Assembly (NCBI RefSeq): GCF_019578655.1
Contig: NC_063259.1
Coordinates: forward strand, 24,787,277-24,851,276
Length of the DNA stretch: 64,000 nt
Reading direction: 5' to 3'
DNA from: Ricinus communis
Taxonomy: Eukaryota; Streptophyta; Magnoliopsida; Malpighiales; Euphorbiaceae
Of the stretch, positions 24,974-36,581 are shown one piece after another. How positions within the stretch are numbered: the stretch's first letter is position 1; every line of letters starts with the position of its first letter. A program made the position numbers and the translations under genes. The notes beneath the pieces were generated by a model. That model was not told where the DNA came from. It did not search any database and saw nothing but the letters and a program-made list of their open reading frames with translations.

Positions 24974-27900
24974 GACGGTGATCCCATTGGAGACGCCGAT
25001 CTTGGGCCGAATTTTTGTGAAGGGGAAAGAGGATAAAGGCTTAGTAAGTGCGTTTGCTAGTTGATCTTTTAATGATATATGAGAAACCTTGAATGATCCA
25101 CAAGCAACATGTTCACGAACAAAGTGATAGTCAATTGCGATCTGTTTCATACGAGAGTGAAACATAGGATTGACAGAGAGGTAAGTGGCGCCAATATTGT
25201 CACAATATATCTGCGGAGACGATGGGCAAGAAATGTGAAGTTCTTTAAGCAGATTTTGTATCCAGAGAACTTCAGCTGCACATGATGCAAGTGCTCGATA
25301 TTCTGCTTCAGTAGAGGATCTAGCTACCGTTTTCTACTTTTTCAAACACCATGAGATTGCATTGCCACCAAAGTAAACAATGTATGCCGAAGTCGAGGTG
25401 CATTCATCTCGATTACCTGCCCAATCTGCATCAGAAAAGGCAGTGAGACACGATTGTTGATGTCTTTTGAGAAACAGGCCATGGTGCATGGTGTACTTCA
25501 GATAACGAAGTAGACGCTTGGCTGTTGTCCAATGATTTTCTGATGGCAGTTGCATGAATTGGGCTAATTTGTTGACAGAGTAAGAGATGTCAAGCCGCGT
25601 GAAAGAAAGATATTGTAGTGCTCCAATGACCTGCCTGTACTTGGTTGCATCTGTCACCGAGGAACCATCATGTAGATGAAGATGTGGGGATGACGACATA
25701 GGTGTGGAACATTCTTTGGCACCTATCATACCAGTTTTATTGACCAAGTCAGTGATGTACTTGTGCTGAGTGAGCAGAAGACCCGAGTTTGTTGGTAAGA
25801 CTTTAATGCCTAGGAAATAATGAAGGTCACCAAGGTCTTTAACTGAGAAACGATCTACTAGAGCTTTGAGAAAGATTGTAAGAGCCCCAGTGTTGTTACT
25901 AGTAACAATTAGATCATCCACATACACCAAAAATTAGAGAATAACAACATTCTTTCGAAAGATAAACAGGGAGGCATCACTCTTGGAGTTAACAAAGCCA
26001 TAGGAGACTAGAAAACCTTTCAATTCAGTGTACCATGCCCGCGGGGCTTGTTTAAGACCATATATTACTTTGCGTAATTTGCAGACAAAGTTGGGATTGG
26101 TTTGATCCACAAACCCCAACGGCTGCTGCATATAGACATCTTCCATTAATGACCTATGCAAGAAGGCGTTGTTGACATCCAGTTGGCGGAGAGGCCAGCC
26201 ACTTGCCAGAGTAAGTGTGAGAATTAGGCGGATAGTGACAAGCTTTGCTACCGAGCTCAAAGTATCATGAAAGTCAACCCCAAGGCGTTGATGAAAACCC
26301 TTAGCAACAAGTCGAGCTTTGTATTTGAAGATTGTACCGTCTGGGTTCCGTTTAATTCGAAAGACCCATTTGCAACCTATAACATTATGAGAGTGAAATG
26401 CTGGAACAAGTTTCCAAGTGCCATTTCGTAATAGAGCATTAAATTCTTCAGACACGGCTTGCCTCCATTCGACATGTTTAAGGGCTTGTGAGATGCATGA
26501 GGGTTCTATGGACACAGGTGGTGGATGTTTTGTAGTTATTTGATAGATTTTTTTTTGGCTTGTAAATGTTGTTCTTTGATCTAGTAATCATGGGATGAGT
26601 TGCTTCTATTTGGCGAGTTGAAGGAATGGAAGTGGATGCTGGTGAAGTGGAAGCAGGAGAGTTTGAGGAGGTAAGTTGGGTAGGCGTATCAATGGGAGGT
26701 ATTAGATGTGAAGCAGAAACAGTCATACCTGAACCCGCAGCAGAAGGCGATATGGACTCTATAAACGGAGCAGGAAGAACTTGCAAGGCTGGAGTCGTGG
26801 TTGCAGCAGTGGTGGAAGAGGAAACAGACACTGGTGAGCGAATGTGATTTTCTGGAAAAATTGGCCAAGTGGCTGCTGGAATAGAAAAATTTGAGTAGCA
26901 TGTAGAATTAGTGGAATAAGGAAATGTATTTTCGATGAATTTAACATGACGAGAGGTATGAATTTTATTTGTGGTGATATCAAGGCAATAAAAGGCACTC
27001 TAATTTAGAGAATACCCAAGAAAAACAGAAGGAGATGATTTTGGTTCAAGTTTATTTGAGTTGTAGGGATTTAACCAAGGATAACATAGCCACCCAAAGA
27101 CTTTGAGTTTGTTGTAATTTGGCTTTGCATGAAAGAGAGATTCATAAGGAGTAGAGAAATTTAACAAAGGGGTAGGAAGACGATTTATCAAATAAGCAGC
27201 AGTTTGAAAGGCATGATACCAAAATATGAACGGAAGATTGGCTTGGTGAAGAAGTGTAAGACCAATGTCGACAAGGTGTTTGTGACGTCGTTCAGCTGCA
27301 CCATTGTGTTGAGGGGTATGAGGCAGTGTTTTTAGATGTTGTATTCCTTCGGTGCTAAGAAAAGCTTGTAAAGCACGGTACTCACCGCCACCATTAGAGT
27401 AAATTGAGATAATTTGTCGGTTGAAGAATTTTTCAACAACAGCTTTGTATTGACGAAAAATATGGAAGACATTATATTTAAGACGAAGTGGGTACAACCA
27501 GATATATTTAGTAAAATGATCAACAAAAATAACATAATATAAATAATTATCAACTGATTGAACAGGCGAGGGACCCCAAACGTCAGTGTAAATTAACTTA
27601 AGAGGAGCAGAGCTAGATAAAGTAGAATCACCAAATGGAAGTCGTTGACTTTTATTGCATAAGCAAGAATTACACATAAAGTTCAAAGGAATAGCAGACG
27701 ATAAAGAGAGTTGACCAGAATGCGCCAAAGATTTTATTATTTTGAGAGGGGGATGACCTAGGCGACCATGCCAAAGTCCAGAAGAGGTAAATGATGCTAT
27801 TGTAGTAAATAGTGCCACGGCTTGTGGTTGATGTGGATGTGATGATATTGGCCACTCATAGAGATCTTGTTGATTCCTTCCGTGGAGTAGAGGCATTCCT

Positions 27901-29175
27901 GTGTGGATATCCTTAACAACAGAATAAGAAGGAAAGAATTCAATTGAAGTATGATTAGAACGACAAAATTTAGAGATAGAGATTAAATTATGTTTTATAG
28001 AGGGAACACAAAGAACATTGGATAAGTTAAACAAAGGAGGAAAAGAGGTAGAACCAGTGTGAGAGATGTGTAAACCTGTACCGTCACCAATATAAATATC
28101 ATCAGGTCCTTCATATGGTTGATGAATGGAGAGATCGGACAGTTGTGATGTGACATGATGAGATGCACCAGAGTCTAGAATCCACTGTTTAGGGGTAGGA
28201 GATGAAAAGTGAACATGATTTGTGAAAGATCTTTGAGGGCGAAGATGAGGGAAAAGTTGATAACATTTTATGGCGTCATGTCCCCGTTTTTGACAGAATT
28301 GGCAGACCACTAGGTTGGGTTTAGGAGCAAGCAAGGATTGAGTTTGAGATGGTTTAATAGGAAAGCTCAGGTTTGATGGGAAACTTGGAGTGGGTAAGAT
28401 ACCTGGAGTAGAGGAGTACGATCTAGGCTTATGAAAACGAGAGGTGAAGGGATTGTGTTTGGCTGCATTGGCTGTAAGAGGAGTGGGATCAGATGCTGAT
28501 TGGTCATGATGAAGAAGAAATGTCTCATGGTCAATAATCTTATCAAATAACTCTTCAAAGGGCACAACGGAATCTCTAGTGCGAACAGTAGTGACAAGTT
28601 CTTTATAGGCAGGGCCCAGTCCACGAATTGAGTAAACGAGCATGTCCACGTCACTGGGTGGAGCACCAAGAGCTGTCAATTCATATGCAATTTTCTTAAT
28701 AGAAATGAGAAAGTTAGTAACTGAAAGTGAACCACGAGTTATTGTGGCCAGTTTATCCTTGAGATGAATCATGTGGGTTATGGATCACTTTGCATAGAGA
28801 TGGGAAAGTCTCTCCCAAGCTTCATGGCTGGTGACAGCAGAGGAGACAAGAGGAATGACAGCTTCAGTAAGGGAGGCGAAGATGACATGCAGTATGAGTT
28901 GATCTTGTTGGCGCCAGGAAATGTGGTCTTGATTAGCAATCTGGACATTATTTTGGGTGATGGTAGCAGGTGGACACGGGAGAGAGCCATCAAGATAGCC
29001 AAGAAGATTGAGGCCATAGGAAAGAGCATTAAACTGTGCTTTCCACGAAAAATAGTTAATGGATGTGAGTTTGAGAGGCAATGTTACAGCATTGATGGTG
29101 ACAAAAGGTTGAGTTGTATTGAGGGAACTGGTTCAGTAAGGGAGGGAGAGGACGTAGCAGTTGAGTGGGGGTCCA
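24963..29175 (-). pseudogene. Copia Gag-Pol polyprotein relic
   Basis: Domains from right to left: Gag (start about 29175-29173) with zinc knuckle CQFCQKRGHDAIKC; protease with DSGA; integrase HHCC zinc region and core; reverse transcriptase with YVDD near 25920; RNase H. Visible lesions: a frame change near 29130, TGA at 28785-28787, TAG at 27000-27002, an extra base in the T9 run (A9 on the coding strand) at 26548-26556, TAA at 25934-25936 and TAG at 25334-25336. The second integrase catalytic Asp appears replaced by Asn (YSNGGGEY). The RNase H frame has no stop before the LTR and stays open about 58 codons into it. Between the lesions the frame is conserved, so decay is modest. Confidence 0.9.
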
Positions 29176-29255
29176 TTAAAAAAGGTTCTGATGGAATGAA
29201 AAAGAAAAGTAAAAAAAATAAGGCCAGGAGCAGTACCTAGAGCTCGTGAGAGTTA

Positions 29256-29268
29256 GGCTCTGATACCA
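29256..29268 (-). other. Primer-binding site, initiator tRNA-Met
   Basis: The minus strand reads TGGTATCAGAGCC immediately after the 5' LTR. This is the standard plant copia primer site complementary to the 3' end of initiator methionine tRNA. Confidence 0.92.
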
Positions 29269-29617
29269 TGACAAGTACAAGTCAAACGTGAAAAATAAGC
29301 AAAAGCCAACTGAAAGAAAGGTAATAAAGCTGAGCAAGGATTGATGAATAATAGTTATGTTACAATTTTCCATTATGTACAACTTATATTTATACATAGT
29401 ATTTACAAGAGTAAAGAAATCTGGTACAACTAATGGAGCAAATTAAGTTGTTGATTTTGTGGTATTTGTTACAGCATTAAATTGTTGATTTATGGCATCT
29501 GTTACAACTGGTAGATCAGAATTGGATTGCTGATTTGTAGGAGCAAATCTTGTTGATTTAGCATCCTTGGTGGAGGTTTTCGTTTCCTCTTTTTGTGGGA
29601 TAGTCGATTCACTAACA
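29269..29617 (-). repeat. 5' LTR of copia element
   Basis: 349 bp, about 96 percent identical by hand count to 24614-24962. On the minus strand its first codons continue the interrupted PHD gene as Cys then stop. Confidence 0.95.
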
Positions 29618-29622
29618 CTGGT
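29618..29622. repeat. Copia target-site duplication, right copy
   Basis: CTGGT, identical to 24609-24613. On the minus strand it forms the end of the AAC CAG codons of the PHD gene. Confidence 0.93.
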
Positions 29623-32600
29623 TGACAGTTTTTCTGACAGATTCTCCACCAGCCCTCTTGGAAGATTCTTTTGTAACAACCGCATCAACTCTCCCCAGAG
29701 GCTGCTCGCCTACCATGTCAATTTCCATATCGAGAACATCACTGCATCCTGTGCTGGCACAATCAAGCTCTGGAGGAAATTGATCTCTTTTTGCTCGACG
29801 AAAAACTCCCCATATGAAATGCTCCATGCCTGACCTCTCAATAACATCTGTAAGCACAAAAATTTGCATCACGAATTAAAGAGAAGCATGTGCAACTTAC
29901 ATGCCTCTTTAAAGTCACACATAATGTTACAATATAAAGAAAACGGTGTACCAAGATTGAAATATAAAGAAAACTCACCTTGCGAGTCTCTATGGAGCTG
30001 TTTTGAAGTGAATATTAGCAGCTCCACATCACTAATGTAAGTTCTCAATACTGAACTTTGAATTTCCATAAGCTTAAAAAAGCTTGCGTGATTATCTTTG
30101 GATCTAGAAGAGGAATAGCATAATCTTATCAAACATTACCTAAAATACGGAAATAGAATTAACTGCAGATAGTTACCTCTCAGTATTTTCAGAAGGGAAA
30201 AAATACAATGCAATGTCACGAAAATCTGGATAATCTTTCTGGAATACATCTGCCCAAACATGTCTTGGAAGCAGCTCGATCTGAAGGACTATAGGCATCT
30301 TTTGTGCAAGCTCGTAGGCTCGACGACTTACTCTGCTTGGAGGCTGAGCTTGGAACCCACCATAAAACTTACCAGGTTTGGCAGTGTCAATAAACTTGAA
30401 ACCTCCCCTAGAGAAGAAGAAGAAATAGAAGAAGAGGGAAGAAAGAAAGTTTACGGGAATTTGTCAAAACTGACTACTAAGTAAACATGCATTGCTTCTG
30501 TAATTTCTGTCTAGAGTAGCATATAGAAATTTGTAAAGCATTTTACTGATCTAGTTCTAGACATAAAGTTTACGAGCAAAAAATAAACGATGATATGGGC
30601 CATATAAGGGGTCTTTGCAGTGAAAACTATAAAGCGCTATCTAAATAGGCAGATTTAAAGTCCAAGCTTTTTCTGTGTTCTTAGCTGCTATCTAAATTAG
30701 TTACCATTAAAATAGTTTCACGAACTCTGCATGCATATTCGGAGAGGATAAGCTTAATAATATGTGACAATCTAAAATATGAAGGAACAAGTTTTATGCA
30801 ATGTCACCGAGATATAGGCTACCCACTTCCAAGTAACATTCAGAGCAGGGAAAAACGGATGATACAGGCAAAGGTTAGGGTCCCTTCCTTCAACATCTGG
30901 TTTCTTAGATTCAACAACAGGGAAAGAGTCACTCCCTGTAAATAGAAAAGAAAGGGAAGTAAAAATGTGGTTTCATTGATCAGTAAACAGTAAAATTACT
31001 ATTTGTGATTTCAAGTACAAAATAATATTGACTTCATCAGCTGATGTCATCTTATTTTATCTAGATCACATTTAACATTGATTGCATGAGAAAAATCACA
31101 ATTTCTCTAATGAACTTGTAGAATTTTTCTTTTTCTAAAAAGAAAAAAGAGCAAACAAATTGATCCAGTGTATTTACTTTAAATTGTGCAAGACTTGAAG
31201 ACAATTAATAGATGCAGATTAATAATAGTAACTAAAATCAGACAGTTTAAATGGGTAAGCTTACAACAAAGATCGAGGGAGGAACACCTCGTTATCTTCA
31301 CAGCATTCTTTATATCCATACAGGCAGCTAGAAACCAATGTGCACAGAAAAGGTAAATTAATCTACCAGTTTTGTTTAATCCTAATATTTTCCCATACAA
31401 TCCCAATAATCAAGTTGATTAATAAATGCTTAATCTTAGTATTAAACCAGAGAGAGAGAGAGAGACACCTGCCTACATAAATATAGACCAACAGTCTGTA
31501 GCTTAATTAAACATTTACCAAATTAGTATTACTAACACAAAGCTAGAGCATAATAAAATGTAATACCATACTAAAACTAATGTTTGGTTAGCCTAATACA
31601 GTGAGTTTTCAATTGCTTCATTTAGTTTCCAACAAGTAAAAGCAACACGCTGCAAAATCTCTAAGTAAAAAGAAATAAAACGTTGAGTCAATTCAAAGTG
31701 TTAGAAACAAGATAGATTTCAAGTTTCAGAACAAATGAAGCATTGTGTCCATTTTTTTGTCAACAGTGTTTCTGTTGTCCACGTGATAAAATGCGTCATT
31801 AAAAAAATTTGGTATGCATTGTCCTGTAAATACAAACTTTTACTGCCAAGACATATACTGAATAAGAGAAAGTATAAATTAATGGCACAAACATAATACT
31901 AGAAAGGGCCATAAAATTCACATTCCCATACTGATAATAGGTGGTAGATGATGAGCTGATGCTAAAGAACTGTTCACAGCTTCCTGTGCATTCATATTGC
32001 AAGTCTTGACTTCTTTAGCAATCAAATTGGAACTGGATCTTTTTTCTTCTTTTGCAAGCCCATCAAAGTTGCAAGTTTTGACTTCCTTGGCAGGCTTAAT
32101 AGAAGTTATTTTCTGTTCCTTGAAACAACTTCTCTTTGCAGGACTGACATTATATTCCGTCGCAAGAGTGTCAGTATCCTTCCAACAATGTTCCTTCACA
32201 GGATTGATGATAGCCTTTAGATCTGGGACACAAGATATGAGAGCAATCAGTAGCAATTAACAAGTTAACAACAAAAAGACAATATCCTCAAACAAATAAA
32301 TAAAAACAGGTGATTATTCCTCTCTCTCTTGTACAATTAACGGTTACCATATACAGGCAAGAAAAATAAACTTGGGCAATGTACCTTCCTTTTCTGTTCC
32401 TTTCTCTTGGTTTTTCCACATTCCTTTATTGCTGAAAAGTTGAACACTCACTTTCCCCAAAGGCAAAATATAGCAGCCACATTGAAAACAACTTGAATAA
32501 TGTAGGACAACAATGTGAACATGCTTAACATAAAATCTACAAATCCAGCATGAAATCAATAGAATTGCTATCAGCAAGACATGCTTCCAACCGTAAAAAC

Positions 32601-34507
32601 CTTTCATGCCGAACTCTTTCCATAGACATCTTATCTGAATAATCATATGGGTATTCAAATCAACTTTCTCTATTTTTAAGTTATTTCCTTATTATGTGCT
32701 AAAGTGACGTTCGTTTTTCACAAGAGACAATAGCAAAGTCTGTTTAGGAACTGGTATATATCATCCACACATGCCACCTTTAAGTTTCCAAGGTAGAAAT
32801 ATACAAAAGAGACAAGTAGCTTTAAATTATATTATCACCTTTTGACGTTCTCTGTGGCTGTTGACTAGTTATTGAACTGCTTATGATTCTGCCATGTCCT
32901 GGAGGCTTCTTAGGACTAAAGGAGATAAAACTTGGATTTTGTTTCCCCTTTGGAGGGGAGATGGGATAAGAATAACCATGTCGATTTCCCAAATTACTCT
33001 TTGAAGGAGATCCCATGTCAGTAGCAGCTCCCGCTGACAGTCTAATCACTTCTTTAGTAGAAAGAAATTTTACTTTACCAGTTTTTACAGAATGTACACG
33101 CCATCCTGCATAACCAGACATTTTGGTGGGACCTCCCTTCCTCACTGCATCATGGTGGATAGTATTAGAGGAATTCTGGAAATTTTCTTTCCCGATCTCA
33201 TCGCATCTATCTTTATCTGGTATCAGGTGACAGTCATCACATGTCCAAGGTTTTGGGACTTTTTCAGGGACTTCTCCATTAGAGGATGCCATGCAATAAC
33301 TGAGTGGAAGATGGCTGGCATATTTAGGATAGAAACAAGGATGCCATATAACAGGTATGACAGGTAGCAAAAGCAATTAAAATTTCATACAATTCGAGCA
33401 TGAACAGAGATCGAAGCAAGCCTTTATCGTACTGAAAGAATATACTATGCATATTAAAAATAAGCCTAGCAAAGACAAATTATGAATTTTGCCTCAAAAA
33501 TAATCTTCCAGCATCTAAACAGGTGACAGGAAAAAAAAAAAAAAAAACCCAGGGCATTCAAGTAATTGAAAAACAGGAAAACAAAGAAAATTCCTTGCTT
33601 TTGAATTACTAAACAAATGTACTAACGATTAGGATGCCTCTCACTTGCATTTTGTGGAAAATGCATGGAGTTGTGAATACAAAACAAGCACACGCTCAAA
33701 AAAACAGGCAATAAGGGAGAAGATGATCTTACACATGTTGACAAGCTATTTTACATTTAGAGCAAGTTGCAATCAATTCCCCAAAACCAATATCACCACA
33801 TATTGTGCAGGGTTTGTCCTGTGAAGTCAGTAAGAAACCCCACATGAGAATATCAATTCCAACGCCATTGAATAAACACATTAAATGCAGAACTTTGCAA
33901 AGCCCAAATAAATATCTTTTTTTCAAAAAAAAAAGAAAATGGTATTACCACTTAGGCATTGACATAGGTTTACATATCTTAACTTTAAAAACTAAAATTA
34001 ATAATTCTGATTCAAAAAAAAAAAAAAGTAAACTTAGAATCAGAAGTTAAATAAACAAATGATGATTTGTATAAAACTGAAATACATTAAAACAAACAAC
34101 TAGAGGCTAATCATGATTTCTAAAGTTAAACCGTTAGAAAAGCAAACCCTAATTCAGTTCATTACTTTCTTGCAGAAGAATTTTTAAAAGAAAAAAGAAA
34201 CAAAAAGCACAATGAAAAGGAAGAAAAGATTCTGCAAGAAAACGTAAAACCCAAAACAATAAACAAATGGAGACACAATAATGTGAAATACCAAAAAGAA
34301 TACGTCCAATATATTAACTGATGGACATTGTCAAAGACCAAAAAGGAAACAAAAAATGGTGTACACAAAGTGAATGAAAAGTGAAGTTTAAGCAGAGAAA
34401 ATACAAAAAGAACGCATTTTGTTAAACATTTCTATTACTTTGAGAAAAGGTTTTACCACTTGGCTGCTGCTGGTCTGTCTTTGTGATGTTTGTTTAACAT
34501 TTTCCAT

Positions 34508-36581
34508 GATTTCTTCAATTTTCTCGGAGACTGAAGTAGTTTGGTGGAGACAAGAAGATCAAGAGAAAAATGGAGTTGAATGTAATTTGACTCATCAGTC
34601 CACCGAGAGAAAAGCAAAAGTGATTATTATTATTTTTTTATTATTATGAGTCCAAATTTAATACAGTTTTATTAAACTAATAAAGTCTTGCAATTTCAAT
34701 TGATTGCAGAGGAATGGTACTGTGTGGATGCTCTTATTATACGCTTCTTGCCCTCTGAATCTGGTGCTTCCGCAGGACATAATTTATCTCTATGATGTAA
34801 CTTAAATCTTTTTATAATGTGTCATGATAACAGTTCTTAAGAATTGTCAATATCCTATATTTGTATCATAATGTTTCTAAGACTGGATTAAAAAAACCCA
34901 AAAAAGTTTGACCAAAATCGAATGAAAAATAAAATAAAAAAATCAATTAACTAATTGAAAGTTTTAATTTTTTTAAATATATAATTTTCAGTTTGATCTT
35001 TATTTTTACTTTTATATTAAAAATTGTTGATTCTGTTTTCAAACCGAGCTGGTTTTTTTTTATAAATTTATTCTTTTTTTTTTTTGGTTTTTTTATCTAA
35101 TTTATTTAATTAATTAAAAGTCAATATTCCTCATTTAATTTGTTGTATCGAAAATATTATAAATCAGAACTGAAATGTCATTTTCTTTTTGGTCAACCTC
35201 CACGTGTCACTATCCATCTTCATGCATATGGGTAGTGCAATTGACAAACTCACATCATATAAAAGCTCCTAGTCCTTGGAAATTGATTAATAATTCGAAT
35301 ATTAATACAGGTGGTCCATGGTATTAACAATCATTGAGAGTAGCAATATGCGTCCTTATCAAATGCTCGCTAAGATACCCATCGAATAGTTTATATTCAA
35401 ATTTCAACCAATTTAAAATATAATAATCTAAAAAATTTAATTTTAATTATATTATAAATATATTTTAGAGCAAAAAATTATCTAAATTTCGATAATTTAA
35501 TCACTTTTAATGCTTTAATTTTTTATTTAACCTCATTAATGTCTTAACTTATATCATTTGTAATAACTAAAATTTTATAAAATAAATTTAAAATGTCATT
35601 AAGTTAAGTCAAAAATTCAAAATATTTAAAAAATTATAAAAGCAGAGTCTCGTATTTATTAAATTATATGAAAAATTAAAGAATTAAAATGACTAAATGA
35701 TCAAAATTTAAATGTTTAAAAAATATATTGTCCTACATTTTATAAACATTTAACTGAGCAATAAATAATTTATCCATAAAAATCTATTTAAGAATTTAAA
35801 CTAATAAAATAATTACTATAATGAGATAAAAATACAATTAATAAAAGAAATTATAAAATCTAAACTAATGCAAAATTTTGAGAATTAACGAATCTCAAGG
35901 GATGGAGGGGCGGGCACTAAAACCATAAAATCACATGATGTCCTCCAATAACAAATTTGTGACTGTGAGATGGCTCAACTCAATGCTTGTGTTAATTTCA
36001 GTTTAAAAGATAGAAAAAGCAGAAGAAGAAGAAGAAGAAGAAGAAGAAGAAAAAGAAACAGTGGAACATTTGATGAGGAGTGAGGACCCATATTGTTACT
36101 TTCAATTATTGCAATATCATGGACCACTTGTATTCATTAAAAGTATGAATCAAAATATACAAACAAATATATTTTCAAGCAGGAATTCTTATGCGATATG
36201 GACATGAGATAAATGTGTACTGCACTAATAATAAGAGACAATCATCTGTGAAGCATATACATGCATGCATCCAGCAACACGAACCCTGAAACCCTAAAAT
36301 TTGGAATATCAGTACCCAAGACTGCAAATAGTTAGCAGTCATGTATGCTAATTTTTACTGCTACAGCTCTGAGTAAGTACCCAAGTCAATAGTGTCTTTT
36401 TTAGTGCTTTACATACAAGTGATTGCAGGCGGTTAGCAGGTTTTCCACAACTCGATGAGTAAGCTAATACACAGTTTTAGTGTTTTACTACTACAGTTGC
36501 AGCCCCAATAATGACTCACTCTTCACCGCTTTCATCATTCAGGGAGATGCTTTTTTTTTTTTGTTTCTTTCTTCTTTATGA
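34508..36581. other. Intergenic DNA between the two PHD paralogues
   Basis: AT-rich spacer. The part near 34508-34650 is the leader and promoter side of PHD gene 1. A GAA-type microsatellite is at about 36020-36058. The part nearest 36581 should include the 3' untranslated region of PHD gene 2. No gene or mobile element was recognised. Confidence 0.55.

Larger units (their letters stand above)
24614..29617 (-). mobile_element. Ty1/copia LTR retrotransposon, structurally complete, coding-defective
   Basis: A 5,004-bp element with two 349-bp LTRs beginning TG and ending CA, flanked by CTGGT duplications, and inserted in the same orientation as the interrupted PHD gene. The domain order Gag, protease, integrase, reverse transcriptase, RNase H marks it as Ty1/copia. 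By hand count the LTRs differ at 14 of 349 positions, with no gaps, so the insertion is fairly recent but not new. The internal coding region has stops and frameshifts and could not support its own movement. Confidence 0.95.
24339..34507 (-). pseudogene. AIPP2-like PHD gene 1, split by a copia element
   Basis: AIPP2-like proteins combine a PHD finger with a SPOC-like domain and act in chromatin-linked repression. Minus-strand exons: 34507-34457, 33818-33733, 33299-32839, 32222-31932, 30935-30827, 30407-30177, 30103-29979 and 29847-29612. They encode 529 residues. The PHD finger (C4HC3) is at 21-69: Cys21, 24, 36, 39, His45, Cys48, 66 and 69. The SPOC-like domain starts at about 331 (TWKGGFKF). 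A retrotransposon sits in the last exon, and the frame ends two codons into its LTR after VNQ. The old 3' end survives at 24339-24608: 22 codons, then TAA TAG TAG at 24537-24545, then 64 open codons with the family-like IPPGF motif. The gene may still make a shortened protein. Calling it a pseudogene is a judgement. Confidence 0.82.

Noticed and set aside
28764..29240. 158-codon plus-strand frame inside the copia element
   Set aside because: Antisense to the Gag region; no protein features.
36020..36058. GAA microsatellite as a possible CRISPR-like or satellite array
   Set aside because: Simple trinucleotide repeat without spacers.
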